Shown piece by piece: positions 12,945 to 24,739 of a stretch of DNA of 64,000 nt; position 1 is the first letter of the stretch, and each line of letters begins with the position of its first letter. The translations under genes were made by a program, and so were the position numbers. The notes under the pieces were generated by a model that was not told the origin of the DNA, did no database searches, and saw only the letters and a program-made list of their open reading frames with translations. Source of the stretch: Acanthosoma haemorrhoidale. Its lineage: Eukaryota; Arthropoda; Insecta; Hemiptera; Acanthosomatidae. The stretch spans positions 113,751,153-113,815,152 of the forward strand of contig OV884014.1 of assembly GCA_930367205.1 (NCBI GenBank). The letters run 5' to 3'.

Positions 12945-13771
12945 TTTTGGGTCGTCACGAGGGGGGTCCCTGGTTACCCTAGCCCTAGTGGCGAAGTGAG
13001 GGTTGATTAGGCTATGACCTGGACAATTGCTTCATGACGGGTCTTACTACTGAGTTATCTGGCTCCATATCTGATAGGTATGCGCCCCGACTGTGTACTA
13101 TATTCAGGAGAAGAGGTATAGGGTAGTTATTGTAGGTAGTTTATGTGGTCTTGAAATGTCCGGATCCCAAAGATAAGTGTGTACCGGAAAGAGGCATACT
13201 GGATTGCCGTGGGAGACACTACTAGGTAAATTTTTAGGGCCACAGCAACGATGAAGAGGTCTTTTCCAAGGAGGTGCTAGTTTTAGCGAGACGAAGACAG
13301 AGGATCCCACTAGGAGAGTGTGGGGTCTGACGTGGCCGGACTAAAACATAGCGAGGTTAGAAAGAGAGATGCAGAGGTTTTCATAAATGAGAAGGCCAAG
13401 TTTCGAGACATCCGCAAGTCATCAGTTAGAGAGATGTCTTGAGAATGATTTACAGGCATAAGCCCGGGTCTATTTATAGTTGGCTTTCATCATTAGTACT
13501 CAATCATGTGACTCGTTGTTGTGGCCAATGTCAGCCCAGTATGTGGTGGCCTTTGTTCTCGTAGTGACTCAGGCCTTTGTCCGGTTCACTACTACCTGCT
13601 CTTGGGGGGAGGGTTCCCAGCCTCTAACTAATTACCTTGCAGCTGCGTCTTTTATTGTTTACAACATTTACAATGATTTGGTAATGTTATTTACATTTGT
13701 TTAAATTAATTTGCAATATATATACAATAGAGTATATGGTGATATATCTTATGTAGTTAGCGGTCGCTACA
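12945..13771 (-). mobile_element. LTR, family D (long subtype)
   Basis: Read on the minus strand it starts TGTAGCGACCGCTAACTACA and ends CGTGACGACCCAAAA, where the usual CGACCCGACA end has decayed. It shares about 800 bp of organisation with the LTR at 23876-24696: AATAAAAGACGCAGCTGCAA in the 5' third, the tract that matches AACCTCGCTATGTTTTAGTC, and the 3' block CTAGGGCTAGGGTAACCAG. I found no matching target duplication. Its 5' end abuts a second partial LTR (13772-14018), so the locus is rearranged. Confidence 0.88.
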
Positions 13772-14018
13772 CACAGTGCTTGCTTGTTTTAGGCTGGGAC
13801 CCACCCAGCCTCCCAGCTGCTACCTGACTCTCCCTTCAAGTCCTCTGACTAGGTTTTTGCAGCTGCGTCTTTTATTGTTTACAATATTTACACTGGTATG
13901 ACTTATGGTTTGGTAATGTTATTTGTTGAATTAATTTACTACATATTATAACCAATTTACAATAAATATACAATAGAGTATAGGGTGATTTATGTTACGT
14001 AGTTAGCGGTCGCTACAA
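13772..14018 (-). mobile_element. Partial LTR, family D, 5' part only
   Basis: A second copy of the first ~220 bp of the same LTR in the same orientation. It starts (minus strand) at TGTAGCGACCGCTAACTACG and includes AACAATAAAAGACGCAGCTG. It is directly adjacent to the 5' end of the previous LTR, giving a partial tandem LTR duplication. Confidence 0.85.
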
Positions 14019-14356
14019 GGTAGCTGTTCACAGTTATAGTGACGAGGCTAAGTAGACGCTAAACGTATCCAAGTCTCAATGAAAGACTCCCCAATGTTAT
14101 AGTCACCATACCAACGACTACACCATGTCGACTTATTCATATTATAAAGAATAATTTTTAATTTTAACAAAAAATAAAATTATAATCTATAAAGTATTTC
14201 TAATCGAGCTCCAGGCCGAAGTAAAGTTGTCGATGGCCTTCGTTAAATAAAAATAATTTGTGAAGACTAACTAGGAAGTGATGATAAAAAAGCTAAAATG
14301 GTATCTTTTCATACCATGGTTGAACACATGAATGGTTCAATTCCTGGTTTATATCT
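14019..14356. other. unannotated AT-rich DNA
   Basis: No gene or repeat recognised. Confidence 0.5.
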
Positions 14357-14640
14357 AGCAATATAGTTATAATATATGTTTATAAATAGCAATATAGTTA
14401 TAGTATATGTTTATGAATAGCAATATAGCTATAATATATGTTTATAAATAGCAATATAGCTATGATATATGTCTATGAATAGCAATATAGTTATAATATA
14501 TGTATATAAATAGCAATATAGTTATAATATATGTATATAAATAGCAATATAGTTATAATATATGTCTATGAATAGCAATATAGTTATAATATATGTTTAT
14601 AAATAGCAATATAGTTATAATATATGTTTATAAATAGCAA
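14357..14640. repeat. 31-bp minisatellite, 9 units
   Basis: Nine units of 31 bp plus a partial tenth, consensus beginning AGCAATATAGTTATAATATA and ending TGTTTATAAAT. Variants differ by single substitutions (TTATGAAT, TCTATGAAT, GTATATAAAT). Confidence 0.95.
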
Positions 14641-15234
14641 AGATACATTTATTTCACAATTCACTCAAGGGCTTAGCTAAGGTTTTTTGGAATATTCTCC
14701 AATTGTGTGGATAAGTCCGAACCAATATGAAGAACGAAAGTTATGAGTGCCATACTCAGCTTTTCCGCTATGTATTTCCTGCTTGCATGGTTCATCCAAG
14801 ACTTTATCATAAAACTTTTTTTTTTTTAATTTGGTCTTTAGACCAACTGAGGTTTAGAGTCATATTAAAGGTAGAGCTGTCTTGGCTTTCAAATTTATAG
14901 GGGGAATACCCTAATGCTTCATCAAGGTGAAACCTGGTAGCTAGAGATTAAATCTAATAACCATTGTCTGAATCTTCAACGATTAAACAAGAGCAATGGA
15001 GTGAAGGGTCGAGTTCGGATCAATCTCTGAGCCGAGTTAATTTTAAACTCAGGTTTCTGATAAGAGTTATTAAAAGCAAGAACGAGCTAATTAAGATACG
15101 GATCACTAATTCGTTCCTAAAATAGTCCGTCTCAATTACTCAGCTGTTGAACTGCTCTTTCCTCTTTGTGTTGAGTTTCGTCTCGTGAATGTACTTATAG
15201 AGGCAACGCTTATCAAAGCTTAAAGTTAACAATC
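14641..15234. other. unannotated DNA
   Basis: No gene or repeat recognised; a T-run of about 15 lies near 14818. Confidence 0.5.
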
Positions 15235-15422
15235 TGCAGCCACCAGTGGTCTCTCACCACTGTACCGCAATAATCAACCTCTACTGAGGCTTCCCACACT
15301 CCTTAATTCCCTCATACCACCTTCAAGCACGTACTCCTAGTACAAGGATCCACTCTACCCAAATATTCCTTTATTGTTCCCTCATCCTTACTCTTATAAT
15401 TAGAGAGCTAAGAAAAAAAATA
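15235..15422 (+). mobile_element. Family B LINE, 3' UTR fragment
   Basis: Matches the last ~190 bp of family B: CCACCAGTGGTCTCTCACCA, CTTCAAGCACGTACTCCTAG, ACAAGGATCC and the terminal AATTAGAGAGCTAAG plus an A-run. 5'-truncated, no coding capacity. Confidence 0.9.
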
Positions 15423-16194
15423 CATCTGTATTGAACTCGACACTTCCATGGTTATGGCGGTGCTCATATAAGAAGAGGGTAAAATCAAAATAGATAAAAT
15501 CGGAAAAAAAAAAAAAAAATTGAAAGGATGAGATACACATCCTATAATCAAACACTTAATTTGTTTTTAAACTGTTAAAAATTTTACTGGCAACGCGCTA
15601 ACTTTCATTCTGAAACGTTTTACAAATAGTCCATGCCTAAATCGCACTATTTTTGATTGGAATATCTTTGGTTATTACTATTGTAAAATGAACCAGACAT
15701 TTCGGAATAAAAAAGCTTTCTGTCTTTCTCTGATGGGGGCAAATATTAAATAGCATTCTGTGGATTTATTCGATTAATTTATTTCTTTGTAGAAGACACT
15801 TTATAAATAAATAATAAATTCTGTTTTAATAAGCATTCAAGACATGATGAGTAAGTTTCAAGGTTCAAGGCTTCTTTGGCTGTAGTGTGTATGCGTATGT
15901 TAGCGTAGGCATGCATAGGCATGTACTCTCTACATAGCAAACTTATTTGGGACTTTGTGGTGATATATTGAAATATTTTTTGTATAATTGAAAACACCAC
16001 ATGCAGTTTGGACGTTTAAGCAACAAAACATTCTACAACAAACAGTAGTCCATCATCGGATATATTATATGCGTATTATGCAAATTGAGTACGGGATAAG
16101 GAATTATTTAATTTTGATTGTTTTGATTCAAAATATAACTTATTTTTCTCGATATTTAGCTTTTTTAATTTATAACCAATTGATATTGGTGATA
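15423..16194. other. unannotated AT-rich DNA
   Basis: No gene recognised. A 15-base A-run is near 15505. The frames at 15779-16000 and 15988-16218 have no domain. Confidence 0.5.
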
Positions 16195-17168
16195 GGGAAT
16201 GACCAATTGGGCGGGTGATTGCCTTTCTAACCCATTCCCCATTGACTTGTGTAGTTCCTCAAGGTGCGGTTCTGTCTCCAGTACTTTTCAGCATGTACAC
16301 ATCTGAAATTGTTGGGACAAACTATAAGAAAGCTACTGTAATCGCAGAGACATTGCGGTTTACAGCAGCAGCAGCGTGAGTGCACAAAGAGCTCTTACAC
16401 AGGCCGAGTCAGTTTGTAACGTTATCAGTGACAGACTGGACATGTTAAACACCAGTGTAAACGCCGGGAAGACCGACTGCGTAATCTTCTTCCTCAAAAA
16501 GGGGAAAAAATCCTTGCCAAAATTATATAGTATAGGAGGGCAAGAGAACTCACCAGCTTTCTCAATGCACTATCTGGGTATGAAAATGGATAGGAATCTC
16601 CATTTCTCTACTCATTTTAGTAATAAATTAGAAAAAGTACGACAAAGGTCTTACCGGCTATCGCACTTGCTAACTTCACCTAACCTGTCGCTTCGTCTCA
16701 AATTAATGATATATAAATGTGTCCTCCGGCCAGCTCTGCTGTACGGTGCCCCGCTATTTACATACTTGACTGACAATACAGCCAAATATCTCCAACACTT
16801 CCAGAATGGAATCATGCGAAAAGTGGTCCGATATACCTCTTTCGAGAGGTTGAAGAACGCTGACCTGCACCCGTTGCTTGGTGTGCCGTCGATGGGTGAG
16901 TTAACCACCGGAGACACATCAAATTTTTTGACTGGTTGCAGCAACTGACAAACCCAGTGTTTAACACTATGACCCCACCACACCTCCCGCATCGTTGTTT
17001 ATTCATTATATAATGTTTATAAAATAAAAAAACCTGTATATAATGTAGCGATGCTACAGGAAATACAGATATAATTTGTAAATAGATTCGCCTGAGGATC
17101 TGTAATTATATTTGTAATTATCTGTAAATTTAATGGGGCTATGAAGGAAAAAAAAAAACAAAAAAAAA
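16195..17168 (+). mobile_element. Family C LINE, longest copy, RT to 3' end
   Basis: Near 16250 it reads VPQGAVLSPVLFSMYTSEI, the PQG..SP.LF motif of LINE reverse transcriptases. It then lacks a clean catalytic FADD block: the sequence passes into a degenerate segment ending in EDIAVYSSSS in the copies. A 190-codon open frame (16376-16948) holds MSAQRALTQAE, HYLGMKMDRNLHFSTHFS, LSLRLKLMIYKCVLRPALLY and NGIMRKVVRYTSFERLKNAD. This is the thumb and C-terminal region of a jockey-like LINE. The 3' UTR has the stem-loop TGTAGCGATGCTACA (17044-17058), CTGAGGATCTGTAATTA and the GGGGCTATGAAGG end with an A-rich tail. 5'-truncated and inactive. Confidence 0.92.
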
Positions 17169-17344
17169 ACCAATAGATAAAATACAAGGTTCCTTTTATC
17201 CATCGCGACATTAAACTCAGATTTGAAATGCTGAGCGAACTGGATAAAGCTATTGAACGTTGTATGTACAATTCATCTAGAACAAATAAAAATAAATTCA
17301 AATATTAAACACAAACTGACAATTGAACAACAAAAAGCAATCTA
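17169..17344. other. unannotated AT-rich DNA
   Basis: Nothing recognised between the family C tail and the GC-rich island. Confidence 0.4.
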
Positions 17345-17605
17345 GGCAGAGTTCGGCGTGTTTACTAAACATGTGTGACTGCGGGGGTCGAGGGGGACAG
17401 AATTGGGTTACTAGTCCGGGTTAAATACAACCGGGTGGGGGGGGGGCTGCGCCGCGGAGGAAATAACACGAGATATAAATTAGTTTCCCACTCGCGGGGT
17501 ATGCAATAAATGAGCATGCGGAGCTCTTGACGTCTTGGAAAAATTCCAGGAGCCCTCGCCTGGAAGCTCCAGGACAGAATAAACTCCAACGAGGCTGAGT
17601 TTTTT
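17345..17605. other. GC-rich island with open minus-strand frames
   Basis: About 260 bp that is strikingly GC-rich for this window, with GGGGGGGGGG, CGCCGCGG and several CpG sites. A minus-strand frame (74 codons, 17365-17589) is open, as is part of a second. Neither resembles a family I know, and the translation is rich in proline, arginine and serine. It could be an exon, a promoter-type CpG island or part of an unrecognised repeat. No splice pattern decided between these. Confidence 0.3.
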
Positions 17606-17882
17606 TTTTTTTTGATAACTTTATCATAGTTGGCATTATGATTCCTTTTTTGAAAGATATTATCAATGGCCTTTATAAAAATTATGTCAGCGTAACGCCA
17701 GTCAGCTCACAAAGGCTTGATAAGGATATGACATTTTCTCATATTTTCAGAATACTCGCTGGTTGTGAAGACCTTTGGTTCCAATTGAATATAGTGCCTA
17801 GCCCAGTCACTGCCACTAGCTACTAATAGCTATCAATATATCTATGTATTTTCAATAAATAATATAAGGCAATAACAACATA
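17606..17882. other. unannotated DNA
   Basis: Holds a 62-codon plus-strand frame (17638-17826) with no recognisable domain, following a T-run. Confidence 0.4.
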
Positions 17883-18265
17883 AACTTTATTATGTTAAAA
17901 CGACAAGGCCTCCAAAATCCACACATTTGTCACCTCCTTCGCATGCGAAAGAGGAAGCGGACTCTTGGGACGTCCCCCACGCTCTTCCGTCAGGCGTGTC
18001 ACCGGATACGAGCCAGTGAAGGCTGACCAAGAGCGCGAGAGCCACATACGCTCAGGTCATAATCAGATAAACTGGCCATTTCTAGGACTCCTACTTACGT
18101 ATTTATAGCAGGTCACGAGGCCACTTCCGTTTTAGTATCCGGGGAGGATTACAGGGATACGTGGTGCAGTGCAATGACTTTGCTAGGGGGTCAGGGTGGT
18201 TCGATAGGTATTATGGAATTTCATGTACTTGAAAAGGACGAGTTCAAGAATGTAGGGTATATTAA
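17883..18265 (-). mobile_element. Family A LINE, 3' fragment
   Basis: Minus-strand copy of the family A C-terminus and 3' UTR, from the AATAAAGTTT end (17883) to the LNIPYI coding segment near 18260. The GTATGAATGAG part of the 3' UTR is deleted. Confidence 0.88.
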
Positions 18266-18818
18266 ATTGATAATATTGACGAAATAATCTAAAATCTTCC
18301 TTTCACGGAAATAAATAGTAAAACGGTAGATACATAATCAAGAACTGAATGATATAACCATATTAACTAAATCATATAATTATGAAATAGCTATAAATAC
18401 TATTACTATGCATTTGTTTTGGTAGATAACATTAAATGTTTTTATCTATCTAATAATTCAGTATTCATAATATAACTGTATTATTTTCATTATGCCTTCC
18501 CTTCAGTCGTGTATCAGTGACCGGAAAAACCACTGGGATCTTTTGTGAGTCAAATATTGAAGATGCAAGATAGTTGTGGTTGGGACACTAAAACAATAGT
18601 TGTCATGTAGAAGCAAACGGAAATACTATAAGTGGTAGAAGTCAAATCTTAAGAAGTTGAGATTCGTTGAAGAAAGATCAATGTTATAATAATCTTTAGA
18701 GAGGCACGAAAGTTTTATAAAGGGCCAATTACTGTTCCATTGTATGTTTTGGTAATTAAATAAAGGAGGTTAGCAGCACCAAGTGGAAGTTTCTTCTGGC
18801 CGAAGCAGACTGTGATAA
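18266..18818. other. unannotated DNA with an exon-like segment
   Basis: No gene recognised. At 18507-18544 a pyrimidine-rich CCTTCCCTTCAG acceptor-like site is followed by 38 open bases and a GTGAGT donor-like site. This alone is too little to call an exon. Confidence 0.3.
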
Positions 18819-19016
18819 ATGAGGCAAGTTACAAACAATGGGAGCGATATATATACTGTAGTTATAATGGGCCTATGTTGGCACTACTGGGCGTGCGAGG
18901 CTGCTCACGACAAATTGAGGAAAAATGGTGGATTTATGTTCTACCTCACTGTTCTGTTGCCCATACTGCTTCTACACGAGGGGTTCTTCGGCATTGGCCG
19001 GAAAAGGAAAAGATAA
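18819..19016 (+). CDS. candidate 65-residue single-pass membrane microprotein
   Basis: An ATG-started ORF immediately preceded by in-frame TGA TAA, so the frame is complete. The protein has a neutral N-terminal half, a basic KLRKN patch, a hydrophobic segment (FYLTVLLPILLL, about residues 40-52) and a basic tail GRKRKR at the C-terminus. That layout fits a small membrane protein with a dibasic cytoplasmic tail. It resembles no family I know, and an overlapping 132-codon frame without a good start also covers it. There is no homology, promoter or splice evidence in view, and ORFs of this length are common by chance in 64 kb. Treat as a hypothesis. Confidence 0.2.
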   Translation: MRQVTNNGSDIYTVVIMGLCWHYWACEAAHDKLRKNGGFMFYLTVLLPILLLHEGFFGIGRKRKR

Positions 19017-19554
19017 AAGTATATATAAATGATTTTGTTAACTGTTTTTTTTTCTATTTATGTTTATATGTTATTAATATCATTGCTGTGTCGAATCGGA
19101 AAAGGCAGAATAAAAACTCGGTATCTAAGTCGGTGATACGATATGTCAAAAAACAAGAGTGTATTATACCAAAAATACAATTCAAAAAAGGTTTATGTTT
19201 GAGAAAATGATAAATAGTTACTTCTCCGAGACTTGTGATAAACATTCATCTGTTACTATAACAACCAAAATAAATATAATGAAAATATTTTTGGTTACTA
19301 CAAATATGAACTCGAAATTCGTCAATTTGGTCAAAAATTCAAATTCAGTCAATACACGCCACACTAAGCTATAAACGGCAACTAATAACACTCAGTACCT
19401 TTGAAATAAAGTATTGCTCATCTCGGTGTTAATCGAATAAAGAATATTGATTGTATTGATCACGTTAAATTATTTTTTCAAAGGCTATAAACGTTTCATC
19501 GTGAAACGTTTCTTAATTAAAACCATCTTTTCAATCAAAATTCCTCACAAGAAT
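19017..19554. other. unannotated AT-rich DNA
   Basis: Short frames at 19159-19374 and 19447-19647 are compositional; nothing else recognised. Confidence 0.5.
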
Positions 19555-20026
19555 ATTAAATGTCCCTTTATTACGTCAACAACGAAATCCTTCATAACGA
19601 TCTTAATATACCCTACACTCTCGAACTCATCCCTTCCAAGTTCATGAAATTCCATAGTAGCCTATCCAACCACCTTAATCCCCTAGCACAGTCATTGCAC
19701 TGCACCACTCATCTCTATAATCCTCCTCGGAGACTGAAACGGCAGTGGCTTCATGACCTGCTATAAATGCGTAACAGTGGGAGTCCTGGCAATGGCCAGT
19801 TTCTCCAGTCATGTCCTGAGCGTCGGTGGCTCTTGTATCTGGCGACGTGGTTGATGTAAGAGCGTAGGGACTACCCAAGACTCCGCTTTCTCTTTCGCAT
19901 AGCAAGGGAGGTGACGACCATATGGATTTGGCTTCTGGGCTGTTTGTAAATATTGTATAAATGAGAACATTTATAACAATTACTTATTGCCTAATAAGGC
20001 AGATTGTAATTTTATCATAATGAATA
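19555..20026 (+). mobile_element. Family A LINE, 3' fragment
   Basis: Begins in the YYV coding segment (ATGTCCCTTTATTACGTCAA) and reads HNDLNIPYTLELIPSKFMKF, then CTTHLYNPPRRLKRQW in a 68-codon frame. It ends in the family 3' UTR (CAATGGCCAGTTTCTCCAGT) and a decayed AATAAA end. 5'-truncated. Confidence 0.9.
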
Positions 20027-21488
20027 AATTAAAACCAACTTATACAAAAAGTGTGATCTGGTTTGAATTCGAATCCAATATGTAGGTGAAATCCAAAAAT
20101 AAACTTCAAAAGGAGACGGAATTTTCACACACATGGTCCTGCAGGAGCTGCGAAGGACCGGGGCAATAAATAGTAATAAAAAAACAAAGCGAAGAAAGTA
20201 ATAATTGAAGAGAGCCGGTGGTAAAGGGCAGATAATTGTGGGAAGGGAGGATAGAACACGGAAGGTAGTGTAATGTGGGCCTAATGGCCTCGCTGTTTGT
20301 TTGCTCTAACTCTCCCTTCAAGCTTTTCACTTATTTGGTTTTGTTTTTTTGTTTGTTTTTTCTACTCGTTTGTATTCCTTTCGGTCATTAAAAACGACAT
20401 TGACAAAACGGAAAAGTTCTCTTTTTCCTTTTATATTAAATTGGTGTCATATTTCATCTATCATTTTATTGTTATATTTGACAGGAATATATTTTAATCA
20501 TAGAAAATATGTCGGTTTGTTTTTGCTTTGTGTCAACACAGCAACTTCTCGCATAGCTTTTTTTTCTTTTCCCCTTTTATAATAAATAAAACCCTTTATT
20601 CAAAAATTTTTTACAAACAAATGAACAATAGCATGAACAAATTTACAGATTTATTGCTACTTTTCCTGCATAGCATAACAAGCATTTGAAGGAGGGTATA
20701 GATACAAAAACATTTTTCGTTTTAAAGTTAAAATTACAAAAACGATAGACTGGACTAGGTGATAGGGCTTACCTTTGGTTTACAAATATGACCATTGGCT
20801 TAATGTTCAACTGTCTTATCAATCAGCTGTTATCAAACACTCACCCACGAGACCGGTAGAATTCTACCATTTTTGTTTAATTAACATAAATTCATAACTT
20901 TCAGTATTGTTTGAAAAACACAATTATTATTTCGAACTTGTTTTTGGGTCATTTCCTCATTTAAATTTGGATTGTCTTGGAATTGAATCGGTCTGTACTC
21001 TAACCTTTTTCTAGTTCTATTTCAATGGAAAGATGCCACTTAGTCATGCATGACGCGACATACTTAATGTAGAACAATTCGTGAAACATGCCAAGTATTG
21101 AGTAACGATGCGAATGGAAATGAAGAAACGAGTGATTTTTTTCATAGGAAGCAAAGCAGATTAAAAATAAGTTAATTGGTATCAAGACAAGGCAGAAATA
21201 TGTATAAATCAATATTTCCTTTGCATTGTATAATGTTATAAGAGTACACATGGCTCGAAAAAATGCGACATCTAAAAAAAGGAATAGATGGGAAACCAAA
21301 AAAAGGAAGACAATCTCGGAATGTATGAATATCGAAAGAAGATAAATAATACCTAATAGATAAATAACACTTAATCAGATGAACTATAAATATTTGTGTG
21401 GATCAATTCAAATACATTTATTTACAATATAACCATAATAAAACAAATTGTAATAATATTAAATTCTTCTAGCATAGTCAAATAAAAA
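20027..21488. other. unannotated AT-rich DNA
   Basis: No gene or repeat recognised. The frames at 20106-20582 and 21000-21299 are low-complexity hydrophobic translations without motifs. Confidence 0.5.
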
Positions 21489-21749
21489 CTTCCTTATTGC
21501 GATAAAATTAAAATCTGCTTTATTGTTCAATAAGTAATTGTGATGAACGTTCTCATTTATACCATATTTACAATTCTTATAGGGAGTGAACTTATACAGT
21601 ATTTACAAACAGCCCAGAAACCTCCCAAATCCTCATGGTTGTCACCTCCCTCGCATACGAAAGAGGAAGAGGTGTCCCGGGAGGTCTCCTACGAGCCAGT
21701 GGATGCTGACGAAGAGTGCGAGAGCCACAGATGCTCAGGACATGATTTG
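21489..21749 (-). mobile_element. Family A LINE, 3' UTR fragment
   Basis: Minus-strand family A 3' UTR, from the terminal segment (CTTATTGAACAATAAAGCAG on the minus strand) to CATGTCCTGAGCATCTGTGG. It stops abruptly near 21749 and has no coding capacity. Confidence 0.88.
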
Positions 21750-22063
21750 ATTTTTCGAGTAGCAGCTTATTTTTTTTTCGTTAAGTTTGCACCAACCAAG
21801 TGCCACATCACAAAAAGTTCTTAGAGAACAGTAATATCTTTCTTCAGTTAAAAATAGAAAAAAAATACATAGCATCTTAAAAAATAATTAACTGTGAAAT
21901 ATATTTTGTAATATATACACGATGCTAATGGTGCAGGCAGAACGGTTTAATGGTTAGAAATGTAATATTACACGACTGCCTAATAACTAACTAATAACTG
22001 ACTAATAAATACCTCATTATATAATCATCATATCAAACTATTTCTCTATTAAGTAACTTATAA
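21750..22063. other. unannotated AT-rich DNA
   Basis: Nothing recognised. Confidence 0.4.
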
Positions 22064-23018
22064 CCCCATCCTCTATAACCTATACACCGCTGATGTCCCC
22101 TCTAGTCCCAATACTTTCTTGGCCACATTTGCAGATGACACTGCAGTCTTGTCATCCACCCAGACCCCGACATAGCTTCCCATAACGTTAAAAAACACCT
22201 TGACGAGACCGAGTATTGGTGCAATCAATGGCGGATCAAAGTTAATGAAGCAAAAAGCTCCCACATTACCTTCACCCTTTGTCGCAAGTCTTGTCCACTA
22301 GTTTATTTTAATTCTATTCCTCTCCCTGTATCCGAGACAGTACGGTACTTAGGGTTCCATCTTGACAAACGACTGACCTGAAACCCACATACGAGACTAA
22401 AAAGACAAGAACTAAACAGACGCGTTGGACAACTGTACAGACTACTTCAAAGGACATCCCATCTCTCAATAGAAAAAAAACTACTAATCTACAAAGTTAT
22501 ACTTAAACCAATCTGGACATACGGAATAGAGCTATGGGGGACAGCAAAAAAGTCGAACATCAAGCGTATCCAATCCTTTCAATCAAAAGTCCTGAGAACA
22601 ATAGTAAATGCCCCTTATTATGTCAGCAACAAAACCCTTCATAACGACCTTAATATACCCTACATTCTAGAACTCATCCCTTCCAAGTTTACGAAATTCC
22701 ACAGTAGCCTTTCCAACCACCCTAATCCTGTAGCACAGTCATTGCACTGCGCCACTCATCCCTATAATCCTCCTCGGAGACTGAAACAGCAGTGGCCTCG
22801 TGACCTACTATAAACGCGTGACAGTGGGAGTCCTGGCAATGGCCAGTCTCTCCAATCATGTCCTGAGCGTCTGTGGCTCTCGCGCTCTTGGTCAGCCTCC
22901 ACTGGATAGTATCCGATGACGCGGCTGACGGAGGAACGTGGTGGACTTCCCAAGACTCCGCTTTCTCTTCGCGGTGGATTTGGGGGGTCTCTGGGCTGTC
23001 TGTAAATATTGTATGAAT
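22064..23018 (+). mobile_element. Family A jockey-clade LINE with intact FADD motif
   Basis: The 5'-most family A sequence in the window. It opens with PILYNLYTADVPSS and NTFLATFADDTAVLSS (about 22065-22160). FADD is the reverse-transcriptase catalytic motif that binds metal ions, and this is the only copy here with both aspartates in an intact FADD. Stops and frameshifts then break the frame, although blocks such as RQELNRR, KPIWTYGIELWGTAKKSNIK and LNIPYILELIPSKFTKFH are still readable. The 3' UTR is cut off near 23018 after GTAAATATTGTATGAAT. Inactive. Confidence 0.93.
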
Positions 23019-23875
23019 TAAGTAACCTACTGCACCTGGAAATAGGTTTACACGCGATATTGTCTAAAATAACCAGTGCATGATTAGTGAACCTATCTAT
23101 ATAGAAAAAGAATAAACCTTAAGGCATTAAAAATATACAAAAAGTGATTCCTACCTTCACAAAATACTTTCTAGTTGATTTTGACTATTACAGTGCAATT
23201 AAAGATATTTCATTGCCATTCGTTTTTTTTTTTAGCATTCATCGGAATACAAATGTATTTCGTTCGTTTGTAGTTCGTACAACCCCTGAACGAATACCCT
23301 GGTTAATCACCAGAAATTGATACAGCACAAAATCTGAAACCACTAGACCATGAAATGGACCTTTTCGAAATTAAAGTCCCGGGTTGAGGTATATGATGAA
23401 ATAAAATACAATGTAGAGTAGACCTAACCGGTCCATAAAATAATGGGGGCAGGGAAAATTTATTTTGTCTTTTCAAATATGTTCAGGTAGTTTTTCTCTC
23501 GACTGACTCTCTCTCGCTCTCTCTCTCTCTCTCTTTCTGTCTCGTTAAACGCTAAAGGGTTTTCATTTTTTTTTTTTTTAACCTGAGCCAGCGCTGAAAC
23601 CCTAACCATTTTTTTTCACACGAGATTTTAGTTGTTTCTTTATCGCTTAAATGTCGTTATAAAAAACAGTCAGTGTTAAATACATTTTCGTTTTTTATTT
23701 CGACTTAGATATGGTGAATTATTCAATACTCACGGGTTCATAGTTCGATCAATCGATTAGTATATGACGTATTGTGATTCAGCCAATGAGCAAGTCTCAA
23801 AAGAACCACTAGCCTTCATGCTATTGCTTCGAGATAAAGTGGGACTGAAAAATGGAGACTTATGATTTAACCTAT
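23019..23875. other. unannotated DNA with a short CT microsatellite
   Basis: An imperfect CT tract lies at about 23503-23545, with T-runs near 23225 and 23565. No gene recognised. Confidence 0.5.
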
Positions 23876-24696
23876 TGTAGCGACATAAAAAAAATCAGTC
23901 TATACTCTATTGTATACATTGTAAATTTCTTATAATATATTGTAAATTAAGTTAAACAAATGAAAAATAATATTACCAAACCACAAGTCATACCAGTGTA
24001 AATATTGTAAACAATAAAAGACATAGCTGCAAAAACTAGCTCAGAGGCCCAGGAGAGAGGGTCATGCACCTGGGACCTTGGAAAGGGACTAGGTCCTGGG
24101 CTCGAACATTGAAGCTTCATTCAAGCAATGCGGTTGGTCAGAATAAACCCGCGCCCTATTGGCTCGACGCGATTGGCCAGAATAAGACCCTAGCTCATCG
24201 GTTACTTGGGGCTATATATACCCCCTAGATATAGCGGATAAATCATTTTAACTACGGCTCTCTGGACTGGTACTTGCAGCTGCACCCATGTTTCAAGATT
24301 TGGCCTTCTCATTTATGAAAACCTCTGCATCTCTCTTTCCTAACCTCGCTATGTTTTAGTCCGGCCTTGTCAGACCCCACACTTTCCTAGTGGGATTCTC
24401 TGCCTCTCTCCGGTTCACACTCGTTTTTGGGATCCGGACGGTTTTCGCCTACCCTCACATACCGAGTGTGAATTCATGGTCATTCCAAGACCACATAAAA
24501 TACCTATAATATCTGCCCTATACCTCTTCTCCTGAATATATTGAACTGTCGGGACACATACCTATCAGATATGGAGTCAGATAGTACAGTAGTAAGACCG
24601 TCATGAAGCAATTATCCAGGTCATAGCCTAATCAACCCTTACTTCGTCACTAGGGCTAGGGCAACTAGGCACATGCCCTCATCCCGACCCGGCACA
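23876..24696 (+). mobile_element. LTR, family D (long subtype), reference copy
   Basis: About 820 bp starting TGTAGCGACATAAA and ending near CCCGACCCGGCACA, with TG...CA termini. In order it holds a polyadenylation-like AACAATAAAAGACAT (about 24010), a TATA box GGGCTATATATACC (about 24210), a pyrimidine tract CTCTGCATCTCTCTTTCC (about 24325), the block AACCTCGCTATGTTTTAGTC, and the shared 3' block CCGTCATGAAGCAATTATCC. No internal domain or partner LTR follows directly, so it is probably a solo LTR. No clear 5-bp duplication was seen. A family B fragment lies about 40 bp beyond it. Confidence 0.9.
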
Positions 24697-24739
24697 TGTA
24701 TTTGGAGAAGTATCTAGATATTTGCTTGGTATAATCATG

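Noticed and set aside
13480..13704. 74-codon hydrophobic ORF
   Set aside because: Lies antisense within an LTR; related LTRs do not keep the frame.
14320..14350. tRNA B-box-like GGTTCAATTCC
   Set aside because: No matching A box or cloverleaf around it.
18507..18544. Micro-exon between CCTTCCCTTCAG and GTGAGT
   Set aside because: 38 bp with only splice-site resemblance; chance occurrence is likely in 64 kb.
18812..19210. 132-codon frame overlapping the microprotein ORF
   Set aside because: No ATG near its start, low-complexity C-terminal half and no domain.
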